DNA from: Daucus carota subsp. sativus
Taxonomy: Eukaryota > Streptophyta > Magnoliopsida > Apiales > Apiaceae
Reading direction: 5' to 3'
DNA: 64,000 nucleotides
Assembly: GCF_001625215.2 (NCBI RefSeq)
Contig: NC_030384.2
Span: forward strand, 28,508,527-28,572,526
Under the pieces are notes generated by a model, which was given only the letters and a program-made list of their open reading frames with translations, was not told the DNA's origin and made no database searches. The translations under genes and the position numbers were made by a program. Numbering within the stretch: position 1 is the first letter of the stretch; every line of letters begins with the position of its first letter. Of this stretch, positions 50,678-62,543 are shown piece after piece.

Positions 50678-50679
<2 letters not shown>
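50010..50679. mobile_element. TA-flanked element 3, with a glycine-rich coding-like insert on the minus strand
   Basis: The left edge AGTTTTACTCCAATAGAAACC and right edge (inverted CATGATCAAATAGAAACC) share CAATAGAAACC. TA arrays flank both sides. Minus-strand 50500-50100 reads as GGT/GGA-rich text (GGGDGGDGYGGGGRHRGGSG), suggesting a captured piece of a glycine-rich protein gene or a GGA/GGT minisatellite. The AATATCACTAAATT motif recurs near both ends. Confidence 0.55.

Positions 50680-50728
<49 letters not shown>
50680..50728. repeat. (TA)12 then (GA)13 compound microsatellite
   Basis: A TA run followed directly by a GA run between elements 3 and 4. Confidence 0.95.
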
Positions 50729-51113
50729 GTAAGTTCAACAGAGTAGACAAAAACATTAGAGTATTGGAGTACGAGTTACAATTTTTTAGTTTAATCAAAA
50801 ATAATATCTTTCATGATCCGAATTTTTATGTAATTCATCATATATAAGTTTTCTTAAACAAAATTATCAATCAATCAATAACATTTTTCAACTTTAACAA
50901 TTATTAAGATTCATATTCTGCTTATTAGTTATATTGCAGAACATAGTGTTCTCTGATTTATAAAAGCAATTGTTCTACATTTTGATTACAATGTTTATAT
51001 TGTAGAACATAATCTACAGGTTATCGAATGTTTACAAATATTGTAGAAAAAAAATTAAATTTAGATGACTAGATTATATTTTTTGTCTACTCAATAGAAC
51101 TTAACTTTACACA
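50729..51113. mobile_element. TIR element 4, same family as 39715-40131
   Basis: Left GTAAGTTCAACAGAGTAGAC and right, inverted, GTAAAGTTAAGTTCTATTGA. The body matches the 39715 element closely: TCTGCTTATTAGTTATATTG and GATGACTAGATTA are shared. The ends use GAGTAGACAAAAA in place of GGAGTACA. Confidence 0.75.
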
Positions 51114-51280
51114 CACATACACCCTCACACCCTCAATGAGTTTTTTTTTTGAAATACATTTTCACTAAAACATTCCCCTCGCAAGCCCTTCAGTGCTAGT
51201 TGCTAAGTAAATTATTAAAAGTACTAAACTTATTTATTTATTAATTATTAAGTGAAAATATAATATAATTTTTGAAATAC

Positions 51281-51287
<7 letters not shown>

Positions 51288-51337
<50 letters not shown>
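51288..51337. repeat. (TA)n microsatellite
   Basis: TA array of about 25 units in noncoding sequence. Confidence 0.9.
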
Positions 51338-51339
<2 letters not shown>

Positions 51340-52029
51340 TTAATTTTTAATTTTTGTCAAATTATTCAACATCCACATCTCTTATTTTAAAAATTTTCAG
51401 ATTTTTATATCCCCGCTGCGCACACTCCATGGACACTCGCACTATGCTCCCAGCCCATTAGAATATGGGCTGCTATCCTGAATCAGGTTCTCATCCTCTA
51501 ATTCTTCTTAGAAGAATTGAAGCTTACTCACCATCTTGTGAAAATGTTGTCATAATTCACCAATATGACTCTGTTCTCGCTAATGGTTTGCATATCACAT
51601 ACTCCGTACCTTCTTCCTTCAACAGGAAAGACATAGCAAAAAGACATCCACATTAGTCAAAAAATAAAATTTGTTATAGATGATGTGGATATAGATTCAT
51701 AACTATGCCATAAACGCACATATGCAACGTTTTTGTGAAGTGTTGCCACCATAGTGTTTCCATAGCTGTCTCTTCGTGATCTTTTGCTACACTGCTGATT
51801 GCTCAAAATAGTATTGCATTAGAAATATACTGTATGTAGTGTTGCGTCACCATCCTAGTGTTGGACATAATGTGCATACTGTGCAACACTAGTGTTGCAT
51901 TAAAATAAAGTATTTCTCTAATTATAAAAAAAATGTCACCAAGTAATGTATATTAATAATTATGTTTAAATGTTTTCTTTAAAAATTTAACAGAAATTAT
52001 ATCATGATATTTAACTTATTACACACATA
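51340..52029. other. Intergenic, nothing bounded
   Basis: Several TAGTGTTG/GTGTTGC motifs between 51735 and 51895 look like debris of a short repeat. No gene seen. Confidence 0.4.
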
Positions 52030-53345
52030 CACATATATACATATAAGTAAATATTTTCACATATATAGTATCTATAATTTTAATTTTAAAAAAAATGAAA
52101 CTTATAAATTAATTCAAAAACTTTTAAAAACCAGAGCCTTTAAAGTTAAATTGTTGAAGTGGGTAAAACTCCCTCCAACTTAAATTTCCTCTTTACACTC
52201 TCACCGACACACATTCCATCACATCTTTCAAACCCCTCTCACCTCTCTCATGCCTCACATCTGTGTCACCGCCCTGACCTCCATCACAACATCATATCTC
52301 CATTTATGATTGCGGATCTTCTTAACATCTAGTTTTGGTTCTTCTCAGCATCGCATCTCTAACTAGGGTTTTGGTTTTCCTGACTAAAGATTCGCTTCTC
52401 GATTTGTGAGTTTTAAAACACGTTCGATAAATTCAATTTACCATTTGAGTTTCGACACCTACGATCGTACTCGATTTATTTTTCCGGATTAATTGAACAC
52501 TCGAATTCTTTTATATTTTTGATTTTATAGGTAACTAGGGTTTCTGATTTGGGACATTCTATACGGGCTTCGCATTTAAGGATTTAAAGACAAAATATAT
52601 CAAACTCATTTTGATTTTGTGCTTGACTAATTTGTGATTTCAATTAGGATTTTGTATATGTTATATATATATATGTATATATAAGAAAATATTTTCACAT
52701 ATATATAATCTGTAATTTTAATTTTAAAAAACTAAAACTTACAAATTAATTTTAAAACTTTTAAAAACTAGACCCTTTAGAGTTAAATTGTTGAAGCGGG
52801 TAAAACTCCCTCCAAGTGAAATTTCCTCTTTACACTCTCACAGACACACACAACATCACATCTTTCAAACCCATCCCACCACTCTCACGCCTCACATCTT
52901 TGTCACCGCCCCGACCTCCATCACAACATCGTATCTCCATATGATTGTGGGTCTTCTTAAAATCGAGTTTCGGTTCTTTTTTGTATCGGATTTCAAACTA
53001 GGCTTTTGATTTTCCCGATTAGGGATTCGCTTCTTGATTTGGGGGTTAATTTAAAGCATGCTCGCTAAATTCAATTTAACATTTGAGTTTCAACACCTCC
53101 GTTCATACTCAATTTCTTTTTTTTTTCTGATTAATTATACACTCGATTTATTTTTATATTTTATTTGTTTTTATAGGTAATTAGAGCTTCCAATTTGGGA
53201 CTTCTATACGGTTGATCGCCGCCTCCTTGTTCTGGAGGCTCTCCGGCCTGGCTTTGCATTTAAAGATTTAAGGAAGGTAAAATATCTGAAACTCATTTAG
53301 GTTTTGTGCTTAACTAATTAGGGATTTCATTTAGGATTTTATATT
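52030..53345. repeat. Tandem duplication of a leader-like block (unit about 640 bp, two copies)
   Basis: Copy 1 is about 52030-52655 and copy 2 about 52656-53345. Both run from TTTTCACATATATA through GTTAAATTGTTGAAG, GTAAAACTCCCTCCAA, CCTCTTTACACTCTCAC and CCGACCTCCATCACAACATC to TTAGGATTTT. Copy 2 has about 40 extra bases (GGTTGATCGCCGCCTCCTTG onwards). The CT-rich text looks like a promoter/leader, but no coding region follows. Confidence 0.85.
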
Positions 53346-53878
53346 TGTTTTATATTTGATTGATATGACTTTTGTCCAATTTGAATCTTGATTGAAAGGG
53401 AGAGGAGATGTGGGCATTGATACCATATTTCATATTTTAAACTCAGGTGCATATCATTCTCCTAAATCTAATGCTATTTTACTAGAATTTCTCATACCTC
53501 TAAAAAGGTTTTGATTGTTTTAAGTATTACATTATTTTTATGCACATTTCTTGGTTATGTACATTCCTTGGAATAATAAACAATGTATTATACCTTTGGA
53601 ACTAAAGAATACCTGCAAGGCGCCCCTTAATGTCTTGATGAAAAATTTCCAACCACTAGCAGCTTAGCAGCTGAAAATGGACAGATGACATTTCAACCTG
53701 GTAATACAACTTTTCTGTATGTGCAGCACTACAGCTCAATAAAAATAGAGTTCAAGTGGTCATTGAGACAGAACTTCCTTTCTGAGTGTTCATATAGTAA
53801 TTTCTTTGTTATATATTTCCCTATATATAAAAATACTTATGGAACTTGCAAATTTCTGATAAGGAAGATTGCAAAGAT

Positions 53879-54006
53879 CATATGTGTTTGCTTGGCATTT
53901 CAATCAAATAATTTGATATCTGTAGACTAGTATATTTAATACAGATCTAAAGAGAAATACAGAAGCACATGATACATTTTAGCAAAAGCGCTATAAATAG
54001 ATAGAT
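53879..54006 (+). repeat. Short direct repeat, copy 1 (partner 55205-55332)
   Basis: GTGTTTGCTTGGCATTTCA continues to GACTAGTATATTTAATAC and GCTATAAATAGATAG, recurring 1.3 kb downstream. Confidence 0.85.
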
Positions 54007-54018
54007 TAGATTTGTATA

Positions 54019-55006
54019 TGTTAAAACACTCATGGAAGCAACAAACATCCACTATCTCCATTAAAACCATCATGAACTCATTATTCCTTACAACTAGAAA
54101 GCTACTATACTGCATTGTTCTACTATAACTAAAACTCTCATTATGACTAACTAACTAGAAGAATGTAGCCTATACTATATATATGTAAGAAGAAAAGTTA
54201 TTTTTGTAAGTGGTTGTGTATTGCCACCACTTTTTGAGTTGTCAATTAGTTGCTAAATAACTGAGCAATCTTCCTGTGGTTTTGATCTATGGTAAGTATT
54301 GATTAAGGAATTTGGTTATCATTTTACCTTGAGTGGATCTTAGGCCTTTAACATATTAAACAAATCTAATCTTGGGCCTCGACATATTACCTAGAGCAAA
54401 TCTTGGGTTTTATTAATATATTACCCATAACTTGTCTTGGGCATAACCAAAACTAATCTTGGGCCTTTGACATGATATCCAAATCTAATCTTGAGATTTC
54501 GACATGGTATCCAAATCTAATCTTGGGCATTCAACATATTACCTAGAGCGAATCTCGGGCATTCATAGCATTTAGAGCGGATCCTGGATGGCATCTAATT
54601 AAAGCAGATCGTGGATGGTGAACAATTCATATGTGAGGATGGATGGAGATGCTGCCAAGATAAATGAGGCACGACTCTTTAGATATGAGGATGCACTGCT
54701 AAAGATCATAGATCATGTATTTGGAGACTGTTGAAGATTGTGAAGACAATGTTGTGAAGACAGTATCATTTTCCTAAATCCAATGCTATGTTACTAGAAT
54801 TTCTCAAACCCCAGAGGTTTCGATAGATTTCAATATTACATAATTTTATATGCACATTTATTAGTTATGTACATTCCTTGGAATAATAAACAATGTTATA
54901 AATAGTAGACAGACTATTGAGGTCCACAAAATATGAGGATATAACTGATCTTAATTTTAAACACTCATCCTCTGCATCAATAGCATTAAAAAATGTGAAC
55001 TAAAAT
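54019..55006 (+). repeat. Large direct repeat, copy 1 (partner 61496-62543)
   Basis: Nearly 1 kb matches 61496-62543 in the same orientation, beginning ACTCATGGAAGCAACAAACA and ending AAAAAATGTGAACTAAAA. It contains short internal tandem repeats of GGTATCCAAATCTAATCTTG. No open frame of note. It may be a non-autonomous element. Confidence 0.9.
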
Positions 55007-55204
55007 GATAATTCCTGTATTTTATATTTTATGTTTATTACTCTTGGTGCTAAAATGATAAAGTTAATTAAAAAAATGTTTGATTTGATATATATACCAG
55101 GATATACCTTCAATTGATGTAGGTTAGTATGCATTTAGCATTAACTTTCAATGACACATAGTATTGTAAAAATCTAGCATCATATTCAAGATTATGGATG
55201 TAGG

Positions 55205-55332
55205 TCATACGTGTTTGCTTGGCATTTCAGTCAAAGAATTTGATATATGTAGACTAGTATATTTAATACGGATCTAAAGAGAAATAGAGAAGCACATGAT
55301 ACATTTGTAGCAAAAGCTATAAATAGATAGGT
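55205..55332 (+). repeat. Short direct repeat, copy 2
   Basis: Partner of 53879-54006. It lies just downstream of the third F-box gene's stop codon. Confidence 0.85.
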
Positions 55333-55378
55333 GTTTTCAAATTCTTCACCTTACTCCATAGGGACAAAACACCATGAG

Positions 55379-56966
55379 CTAAACAGGTATGTCCATATCT
55401 TCCCAATAAAGATCACCATCAAATTCATCGTACACATCAGGGCAATCCAAGCGTCTGAGTTTTGCTCTTGATGAATCTCTGGAATGTTGCAGCATGTCAT
55501 CGGCAACTGTTGATTCATCATATCTATTTATCCTTTCATAACCGTTGATGGACATTATTTTTAGCGATGGGGAATGGCCTAGTAGAAATCGTACTAGCTC
55601 CACCTCGGCTCTTAAATGATGGAATTTAGAAAACGTGACAATTTCAAGATGATTTATAGTACAATCCTCGGAATCATCTATACAATAATTTTTGAGATCC
55701 TCTTCACTGTCTTTCTTTTCGGGAAATGAGTCGGCCTGATCATGGAAGAGACATCACATAATTGTTAACCAGTAGCTAATTAAGTTACAGTGATACATGA
55801 GTTGATCAGGTGCGCATAACTCACCTCAATATGGAGTTTGCACAAGTTTGGAGCACTCCGAATCAAACAAAGCAAACAAGAAATCTCCGATAGATCAAAG
55901 AAATTCATATCAAAGATATTTAGAGTCTCTAGGTAAGACAGTGGCTTAGAAAGTCTACACGGAGAACCTCCTGCAGCCAAGTACTAAAGAAAAGTTTGAA
56001 ACAAAGAGGCCAAACAATTAGACATTGATGAGTAATGTTAATTTGAAGCAGGCAACATAAAGAAAATCAAAATATTACCTTTAGAGAATACTTTGCCAGA
56101 GAGACCCTCTTAATTTTATGAACCCCACCGAGAACCTTGGCCACATTGGATGTTTTTGCCTGCGTGACTGGGTGTCCTGCCAGCATGAAAGAATATTCTG
56201 AAAGATTTTTTAACCCAACTAGAGAATATTCTGAAGTTATTTCTCGATATATTTGAACTAAACGTTTTAGATTAGGTGCGCAAAAGTTGTTAGGGAAGAG
56301 TCCTTCGCAAATTATCAAGGTCAACTTCTCAAGCACAGGGCAATGGAAGATGCTTTTTCCAAAATTAGAAGTAGCATCAACTAGCTCGAGATTAGTCAGG
56401 CAAGTAAATTTTCCCAATGTAGGTGTATAGGGAAACCAAACCCTCAAAAGTGTCAAATGAGTGAGGTCTAGAGAAGAGAGATTGTGTCTCCTAAAGTCTT
56501 CAAGTTTAGAAGATTCATCCAGAGTGAGCTGCTTGATACCCTTCCTTGCAAACAATGGAATCCATTGATCGATATATTCGTGAATTATTTCTTTACTGAA
56601 ACCATACTCAGTATTGTCAACAGCAGGAAAAGTGAGGGAAAATTTGAGGATTGGACCATTGTGGAGTAGGAGAACTTTATTTATCACACTAACAAGTTTA
56701 TGCGCCCTCAGTTCTGGATTACGAATTCCATCTAATTTCGACATTATGCGATCAACAAACTCGAAATCAAATATTAAATTTGGAATCATAGTCCAACAAT
56801 GCCTCCATTTTGTTGACAAGATACTGCTTTTGACTGCATCTTGTATTGGCAGAAAACCTAAGATAGTTTCTTGTAAGTTCTGGGGCAGCTTACTGATTCT
56901 ATCTTCCTTCATACGGTGGATCTTTTTCGTACTGGATTCTGTAGAAGGCACCATTGTCTTCTGCAT
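55379..56966 (-). CDS. F-box/LRR/FBD protein, copy 3 (3 exons, about 467 residues, intact)
   Basis: Exons 56079-56966, 55825-55983 and 55379-55735 join in phase; exon 2 is 159 nt as in the other two copies. The F-box is at about 20-60 (DRISKLPQNLQETILGFLPI, STKWRHCW). LRR-like text includes LTHLTLLRVWFPYTPTLGK and CPVLEKLTLIICEGLFPNN. The C-terminal FBD has HLEIVTFSKFHHLRAEVELV then RFLLGHSPSLKIMSI, and the tail is acidic (YWEDMDIP). More diverged from copies 1 and 2 than they are from each other, so it is an older paralog. If a 5' UTR intron ends at the TGCAG overlapping the first ATG, as in copies 1 and 2, the start would be the ATG at 56954. Likely SCF adaptor; target unknown. Confidence 0.88.
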
Positions 56967-56999
56967 TTAAAATGTTCTGATCAATGTTATTCTGTTTAA

Positions 57000-58150
57000 G
57001 ACATTCATCTAACAGATCCAGGTAGTACACTCTAAAGTTCAATAAACTTTCCAACATCTGATTAACGCAAGAATAATATGAAAATTAAACAAAACAAACA
57101 CTAAACTTCTTCCAAATCTGTTGAGCTACTCGTTCTTCTAAAACTGAAATGTTGCAAAAAAGACTTTCCAGGATATATCTTGTATCATATTTCACATCCA
57201 AACCTCCAGGACCACTGTTTTCTTTGACATTCCCCTCCGGGAAAGTCCATTCATTTTAGTCAAAGAGTGGGTACAATTACTCCTTCGGTTCCGGCTTTAT
57301 TTTCTATTTCCAATTTTCTTTCTCCCAAAGTGATTTTTCACATTAACAAGTTAATGATAAATTATATGTTAAATATGTTATTTTTTCTAACAAACCAGTC
57401 AAAATTTTGGTAACATCTATCTTATTTATTATAATAATTGAATAAAGGATGAATTTTGACAGGTAGACAAGAAAAGCAAAACTCAGGGAGTATTAATTAC
57501 TAGGTGGGTCCCATCTTTAGGCCTATAGTGCAACATTTGTCATAATTATTAGGTAAAGAACTCGTTCCATATATTTATGACTCGTTATAATATAATATTT
57601 TTAAGTAATAAGGATATTGGGGGCAGGAGAATATTTTAATATAATTGGCTAAAATGATTATAAGATTCTCGGTATACTACAAACTAATTAACTTACACCA
57701 GTTTATTTGATTAATGGAACAAAATGATAACCCTAAACAATGTGATAGTTTAGGGCCCTTAAAAAATACCTCTAAATTGTACAACATCACGGTATGGTTA
57801 CCTAATTTTTCAACAAGTATAAACACAGGTTTGCTTGACATTTTCGTCACTCGAAAGCTAATTATTTTAGTCAAATACTTTGTGAGGATTAATCGACCAA
57901 GAAAAAACCCATACATATAAGAATATAACTAATGGGGAACACTGTGATAATTTAGGGTCTTTAAAAAATACCTCCAAACTATAGCCTAATTTCTTAGACA
58001 AGTATAAACACACAGGCTCTAGCATAATTGGTAGAACATAAATTGAAGCTGTTAAGGTAGTTCATATTTACAATACATATAACCAGCAAAACAAGATTTG
58101 AAACATTAAACTGAAAAATGAAATGGAAACGCAAGCCCAAAAAGCTTACC
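57000..58150. other. Upstream region of F-box copy 3, with a local direct repeat
   Basis: AGGGCCCTTAAAAAATACCT at 57752 and AGGGTCTTTAAAAAATACCT at 57954 begin two related blocks of about 85 bases, each also carrying CAAGTATAAACACA. No gene. Confidence 0.6.
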
Positions 58151-58154
58151 ACTC

Positions 58155-58340
58155 TTTGTTGACAAGCACCAGATGGACTGCTTCACCTCACAGTGTAGAA
58201 GCAGCCACAAAACAATAGTAGATGATACAAAACCCTAGGATGAGCGTATGGTCTTCACTTATTAGTATTTATAGGAGTACTAATTAGGGTTCGCGTGGTG
58301 GGGTAAGCCCATCCAAAAGATCATATTTAACCTAAAAGCC
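58155..58340 (+). repeat. Direct repeat, copy 1 (partner about 60185-60345)
   Basis: TTTGTTGACAAGCACCAGATG, GAAGCAGCCACAAAACAATA, AAAACCCTAGGATGA and GGGTAAGCC recur 2 kb downstream with scattered changes. Confidence 0.8.
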
Positions 58341-58734
58341 CATTTTATTTATTAATCCGTGTCCTAAAAAGTTTTTATTATTTATTAGCAAGAAAAAGGT
58401 TAATTTTATCTTTATTAGATACATATTTGTTAGCTGTGTTTTTTTTAAAATTTCTAATTCTTGTTATTTTTCAAATATTCATAATTCATTAAAATTTTTG
58501 TTTAGAGATATATTATTTTCTTAAAAAAGTTTAAGTACATTAAGCGTATAAGGTTATAATTTGGTATATTCATTGTTTTGTCTTTTCATTTAGGTGTGAT
58601 TCATATCCTTAAATTTATAATTTCGTCATTTTCGTGTTACAAAAAATAGTTAGGACCACTTAAGTGCATTTAAGTCTAATTTTAATTATATTGACAAGTA
58701 TGTAGAATTTTTTTTGATAAATATTTAAAAATAT

Positions 58735-59306
58735 ATTGGACCGTGCATTCGGTAAAAAACAAACCTAATCGAATTAAAATTCGGTTAATAAAAGAATAAC
58801 TGATTTTAAAATTGAACCAAAACTAATATTTTGATTATTCTCGAAAATTGAATTATAAATAAAAATTCAACCACGGTTATTAAAATCAAATATTAAAAAA
58901 TAATAAAAAATAAAAATTTATAAGTACCAAATCATATATTAAAAAAATGCAAATACCAAAACTTTCAAATAAAATTACGAGTTTACATTTATGACATAGC
59001 AAAAAGCACTGTCCTATATTTGTTTAAAGTATATTAGCTATTGAACTAAAGTAGCGAAGTGAAAATAAGTATGCGGACAATATCTGTTTATGAATAGATA
59101 TTTAGGTGTCATTATTAATTCAAACATAAATGTATTGTAAAATATGATTATTTTAATTAACTGTTTGGTTTTAAGTTAATCGTAATTGAAAATTTGAAAA
59201 ATCGAAAAACTAAATTGTAGGTATTTGCCTACCAAAAATCGAACTATTTTTTTTCAATTAGCTAGTTTGATTTTCGGTTAACGAACCAAATGCTCACCCC
59301 TGTAAA
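58735..59306. mobile_element. hAT-like MITE candidate
   Basis: The right end, inverted, reads ACAGGGGTGAGCATTTGGTT and the left end GGACCGTGCATTCGGT. Both ends are rich in CGGTTA/AACCGA-type motifs. Flanks AATATATT and AAATATGT are only partly alike. No coding. Confidence 0.5.
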
Positions 59307-59699
59307 TATGTATATATATAAATACAATATTAACATGTTTATAACTACATTAACAAGTATATATAGTACCATCCAATATTCATTTTCATTCGTATTCCTT
59401 TAATTTGATTAAATAATTGTGTCAACCAATATGATTCTAGATCTCGATCGCTTTGGACAAAGAATTATTTAGAAATAAATGAGTAACACACTTATTAAAT
59501 TTTAACTTTGTTGAAACTATTATTTTGATCAATAATTTAAAACTTAACTACTACACATGAGTGAGTATTTCTCAACAGAAGCCAACCGATCTTATTAACA
59601 ATTTTTGATGTTTTTATTTATTTCAATTCAATTGTGATGTGATTCGTATTTCAATACAATTTTGATTGTCGAGTTGATTTTGGTTTTATTATTTTAGGA

Positions 59700-60180
59700 C
59701 TAGAATATATATATATATATAATTATTTATTTATTTTACGTGATATTAATCATATCTTATATATATATTGTGTTTTGTTATATTATATGTGAATATAATT
59801 ATATCTATTAGCTACACCCTCTATCTCAATCAATTCTTTATATTAAAGGAAGTTTTGGTTGTTTATGACTGGTGATAATTTTTAAATTAAGCTGTTTAAT
59901 GTTTGTTTGTTACTGGAATTCGAAGTTATGTTTAGTTAGCTTGTGGTTACTCTTGTCATGGGATGATAATTCCCTGATTATGATATATATTATGAAATTG
60001 TTTGTGCTAATTTTAAGATTTATTAATTTCAATTCTCTTTCAGTTCACATACATATTGGAAGAGTATTGAACAGTCCTCCGAGAATACACAAATAGGGTG
60101 ATGTGAACTTATATATACGAGATTATGTTTATATATGAAGTGTGATGTTACTAGTTTTCATCTCAAAAAGTGAAGGGATT
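59700..60180 (+). repeat. Copy of HCC1 intron 2, block P
   Basis: 59851-60180 matches HCC1 intron 2 (30517-30850) along its length: TTTTGGTTGTTTATGA, GATAATTCCC, GGAAGAGTATTGAA and CAAATAGGGTGAT. The part before 59851 is shared with block Q (62540) but not with HCC1. Confidence 0.88.
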
Positions 60181-60184
60181 ACGC

Positions 60185-60345
60185 GGCTTTGTTGACAAAG
60201 CACCATATGGATTGCTGCACCTATCCTTAATAGTGTAGAAGAAGCCACAAAACAATGGTAGAGGATATAAAACCCTAGGATGACCGTTACAATGGGTCGG
60301 GTAAGCCTTCCAAATGTTCGTATTTGATGTAAGAAGGATTAAAGT
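60185..60345 (+). repeat. Direct repeat, copy 2 of the 58155 block
   Basis: Partner of 58155-58340, joined directly to the end of the HCC1 intron copy. Confidence 0.8.
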
Positions 60346-60573
60346 TGAAATATTGACTTCCACTCTGAAAATATTCTCGGAATATTCGTTTAGTTGTTGC
60401 AAAAGCCATGTTGATAAATTTTCTTATGATTTTCTTTTTACAATAAGAGTTTGTGAGCATGTAAAATGGCGGGAAAAGAATACCTCTCAAAACTTCAACA
60501 CCATCATTCAACTTCATCAAGAACTCAATAAGTCTCATATCATGTTTGATTTCAACAGTTTCGTAGAGATAGT

Positions 60574-60700
60574 ACCTACAAGAAAAATCAGATATTTTTG
60601 ACCGATTATTTCTGAACGCCTTATTTGTGACCGAATGCGATCAAATTTAATTAAATTTGACCGGTATTGGTGGTCAAATTTAACCGTTTCCGTTGTAGTG
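60574..60700. mobile_element. Small CACTA-type MITE, 127 bp
   Basis: The right end is CGTTTCCGTTGTAGTG (inverted CACTACAACGGAAACGG). The left end is ACCTACAAGAAAAATC, a likely mutated CACTACAAGAAAA. AGT flanks both sides (60571-60573 and 60701-60703), the 3-bp duplication of CACTA elements. Confidence 0.55.
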
Positions 60701-60703
60701 AGT

Positions 60704-61495
60704 GCAAGTACCATTGTCACAATTACGGACCAGAAGTGGATCATTGGAGTCCAATTAATCCGAGAGCATCTTAATTTTTGTGATGAAAGTAGATATATTA
60801 TCATTACCTTGTTTGATTTCATACAAAGCTTGTTGTGTTTCAAAACGTTGTGTGCCTTATGTTTAACCATATCTTTTTTCAAGATTCATCCAAATTTTCC
60901 TAGTCGTAGTAAATAGAGAACACTTCTAGCAATATTCTGACCAAGGAAACCTCATGATCAAGATGTCAACATACTGTTACAACGATCCCAGGCTGTATAA
61001 GTCACTTCATGCAATCTTGATTTGATGATACTTCCATCAACAAATCTAATTTTGTTTTTAGCAGACAAACTCAAAATCATTGAACATTTTCAATCGTTAT
61101 AGTAATCACCATCACCACTAAAAATTAGAGAAACAAGCTTCATACTAGGATTATCAGACGAATGTAGAAATAATTATTAAATTAGGACTAAGTGAAGGAT
61201 CATTAACTCAGTGTTCTAGCCATAGAAAACCCCTCAAAGAATTGAGAAATATATCAAAGTAAATGGAAACACGAGGAAATGATTAAATCAAGACCGATGT
61301 AACATCAAAAACATTAAGATTCAACCGGAAAAACATCATGAAACAAGAATGAAATGATAAAAATTACAAACAAATGCAAACCAGATAAAGAGGAAGACCG
61401 TAAGAGAGATCGAGAGAGAAATCACCAGAGATATGGCTACAAACATGTGTACAAGATCCGCAACAAACTAAATAAAGACCGTCGTTTGTATACCA
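60704..61495. other. Intergenic, nothing recognised
   Basis: Short open frames on both strands without coding features. I see no gene or bounded repeat. Confidence 0.4.
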
Positions 61496-62543
61496 TGTTA
61501 AGATACTCATGGAAGCAACAAACATCCACTATCTCCATTAAAACCATCATGAACTCATTATTCCTTACACCTAGAAAGCTACTATACTGCATTGTTTCTA
61601 CTGTAACTAAAACTCTCATTATGAATAACTAACTAGAAGAATGTAGGCTATACTATATATATGTAAGAAGAAAAATTATTTTTGTAAGTGGTTGTGTATT
61701 GCCACCACTTTTTGAGTTGTCAATTAGTTGCTAAATAAATGAGCAATCTTCCTGTGGTTTTGATCTATGGTAAGTATTGATTAAGGAATTTGGTTATCAT
61801 TTTACCTAGAGTGGATCTTAGGCCTTTAACATATCAAACAAAACTAATCTTGGGCCTCTGACATATTAACTAGAGCAAATCTTGGGCTTTAATATATTAC
61901 CCATAACTTGTCTTAGGGCATACCCAAAACTAATCTTGGGCCTTTGACATGGTATCCAAATCTAATCTTGAGCCTTTGACATGGTATCCAAATCTAATCT
62001 TGAGATTTCGACATGGTATCCAAATCTAATCTTGGGCATTCGACATATTACCTAGAGAGAATCTTGGGCATTCATAGCATTTAGAGCGGATCGTGGATAG
62101 CATCTAATTAAAGCAGATCGTGGATGGTGAACAATTCATATGTGAGGATGGATGGAGATGCTGCCAAGATAAATGAGGCACGACTCTTTAGATATAAGGA
62201 TGCACGGCTAAAGATCAGGGATCATGTATTTGGAGACTGTTGAAGATTGTGAAAACAATGTTGTGAAAACAATATCATTTTTCTAAATCCAATGCTATGT
62301 TACTAGAATTTCTCAAACCCCCAGAGGTTTCGATAGATTTCAATATTACATAATTTATATGCACATTTATTAGTTATGTACATTCCTTGGAATAATAAAC
62401 AATGTTATAAATAGTAGACAAGCTCGTTCTAAGATAGAGGCACTATTGAGGTCCGCAAAATATGAGGATATAACTGATCTTAATTTTAAACACTCATCCT
62501 CTGCATCAATATGTAAATTTTATTAAAAAATGTGAACTAAAAT
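61496..62543 (+). repeat. Large direct repeat, copy 2
   Basis: Partner of 54019-55006. It has one more internal unit (CATGGTATCCAAATCTAATC three times against two, one of those variant) and about 25 extra bases near 62425. Confidence 0.9.

Noticed and set aside
60287..60538. 83-codon minus-strand frame MRLIEFLMKL
   Set aside because: Overlaps a repeat copy at its 3' end and has no recognisable domain or splice partners.
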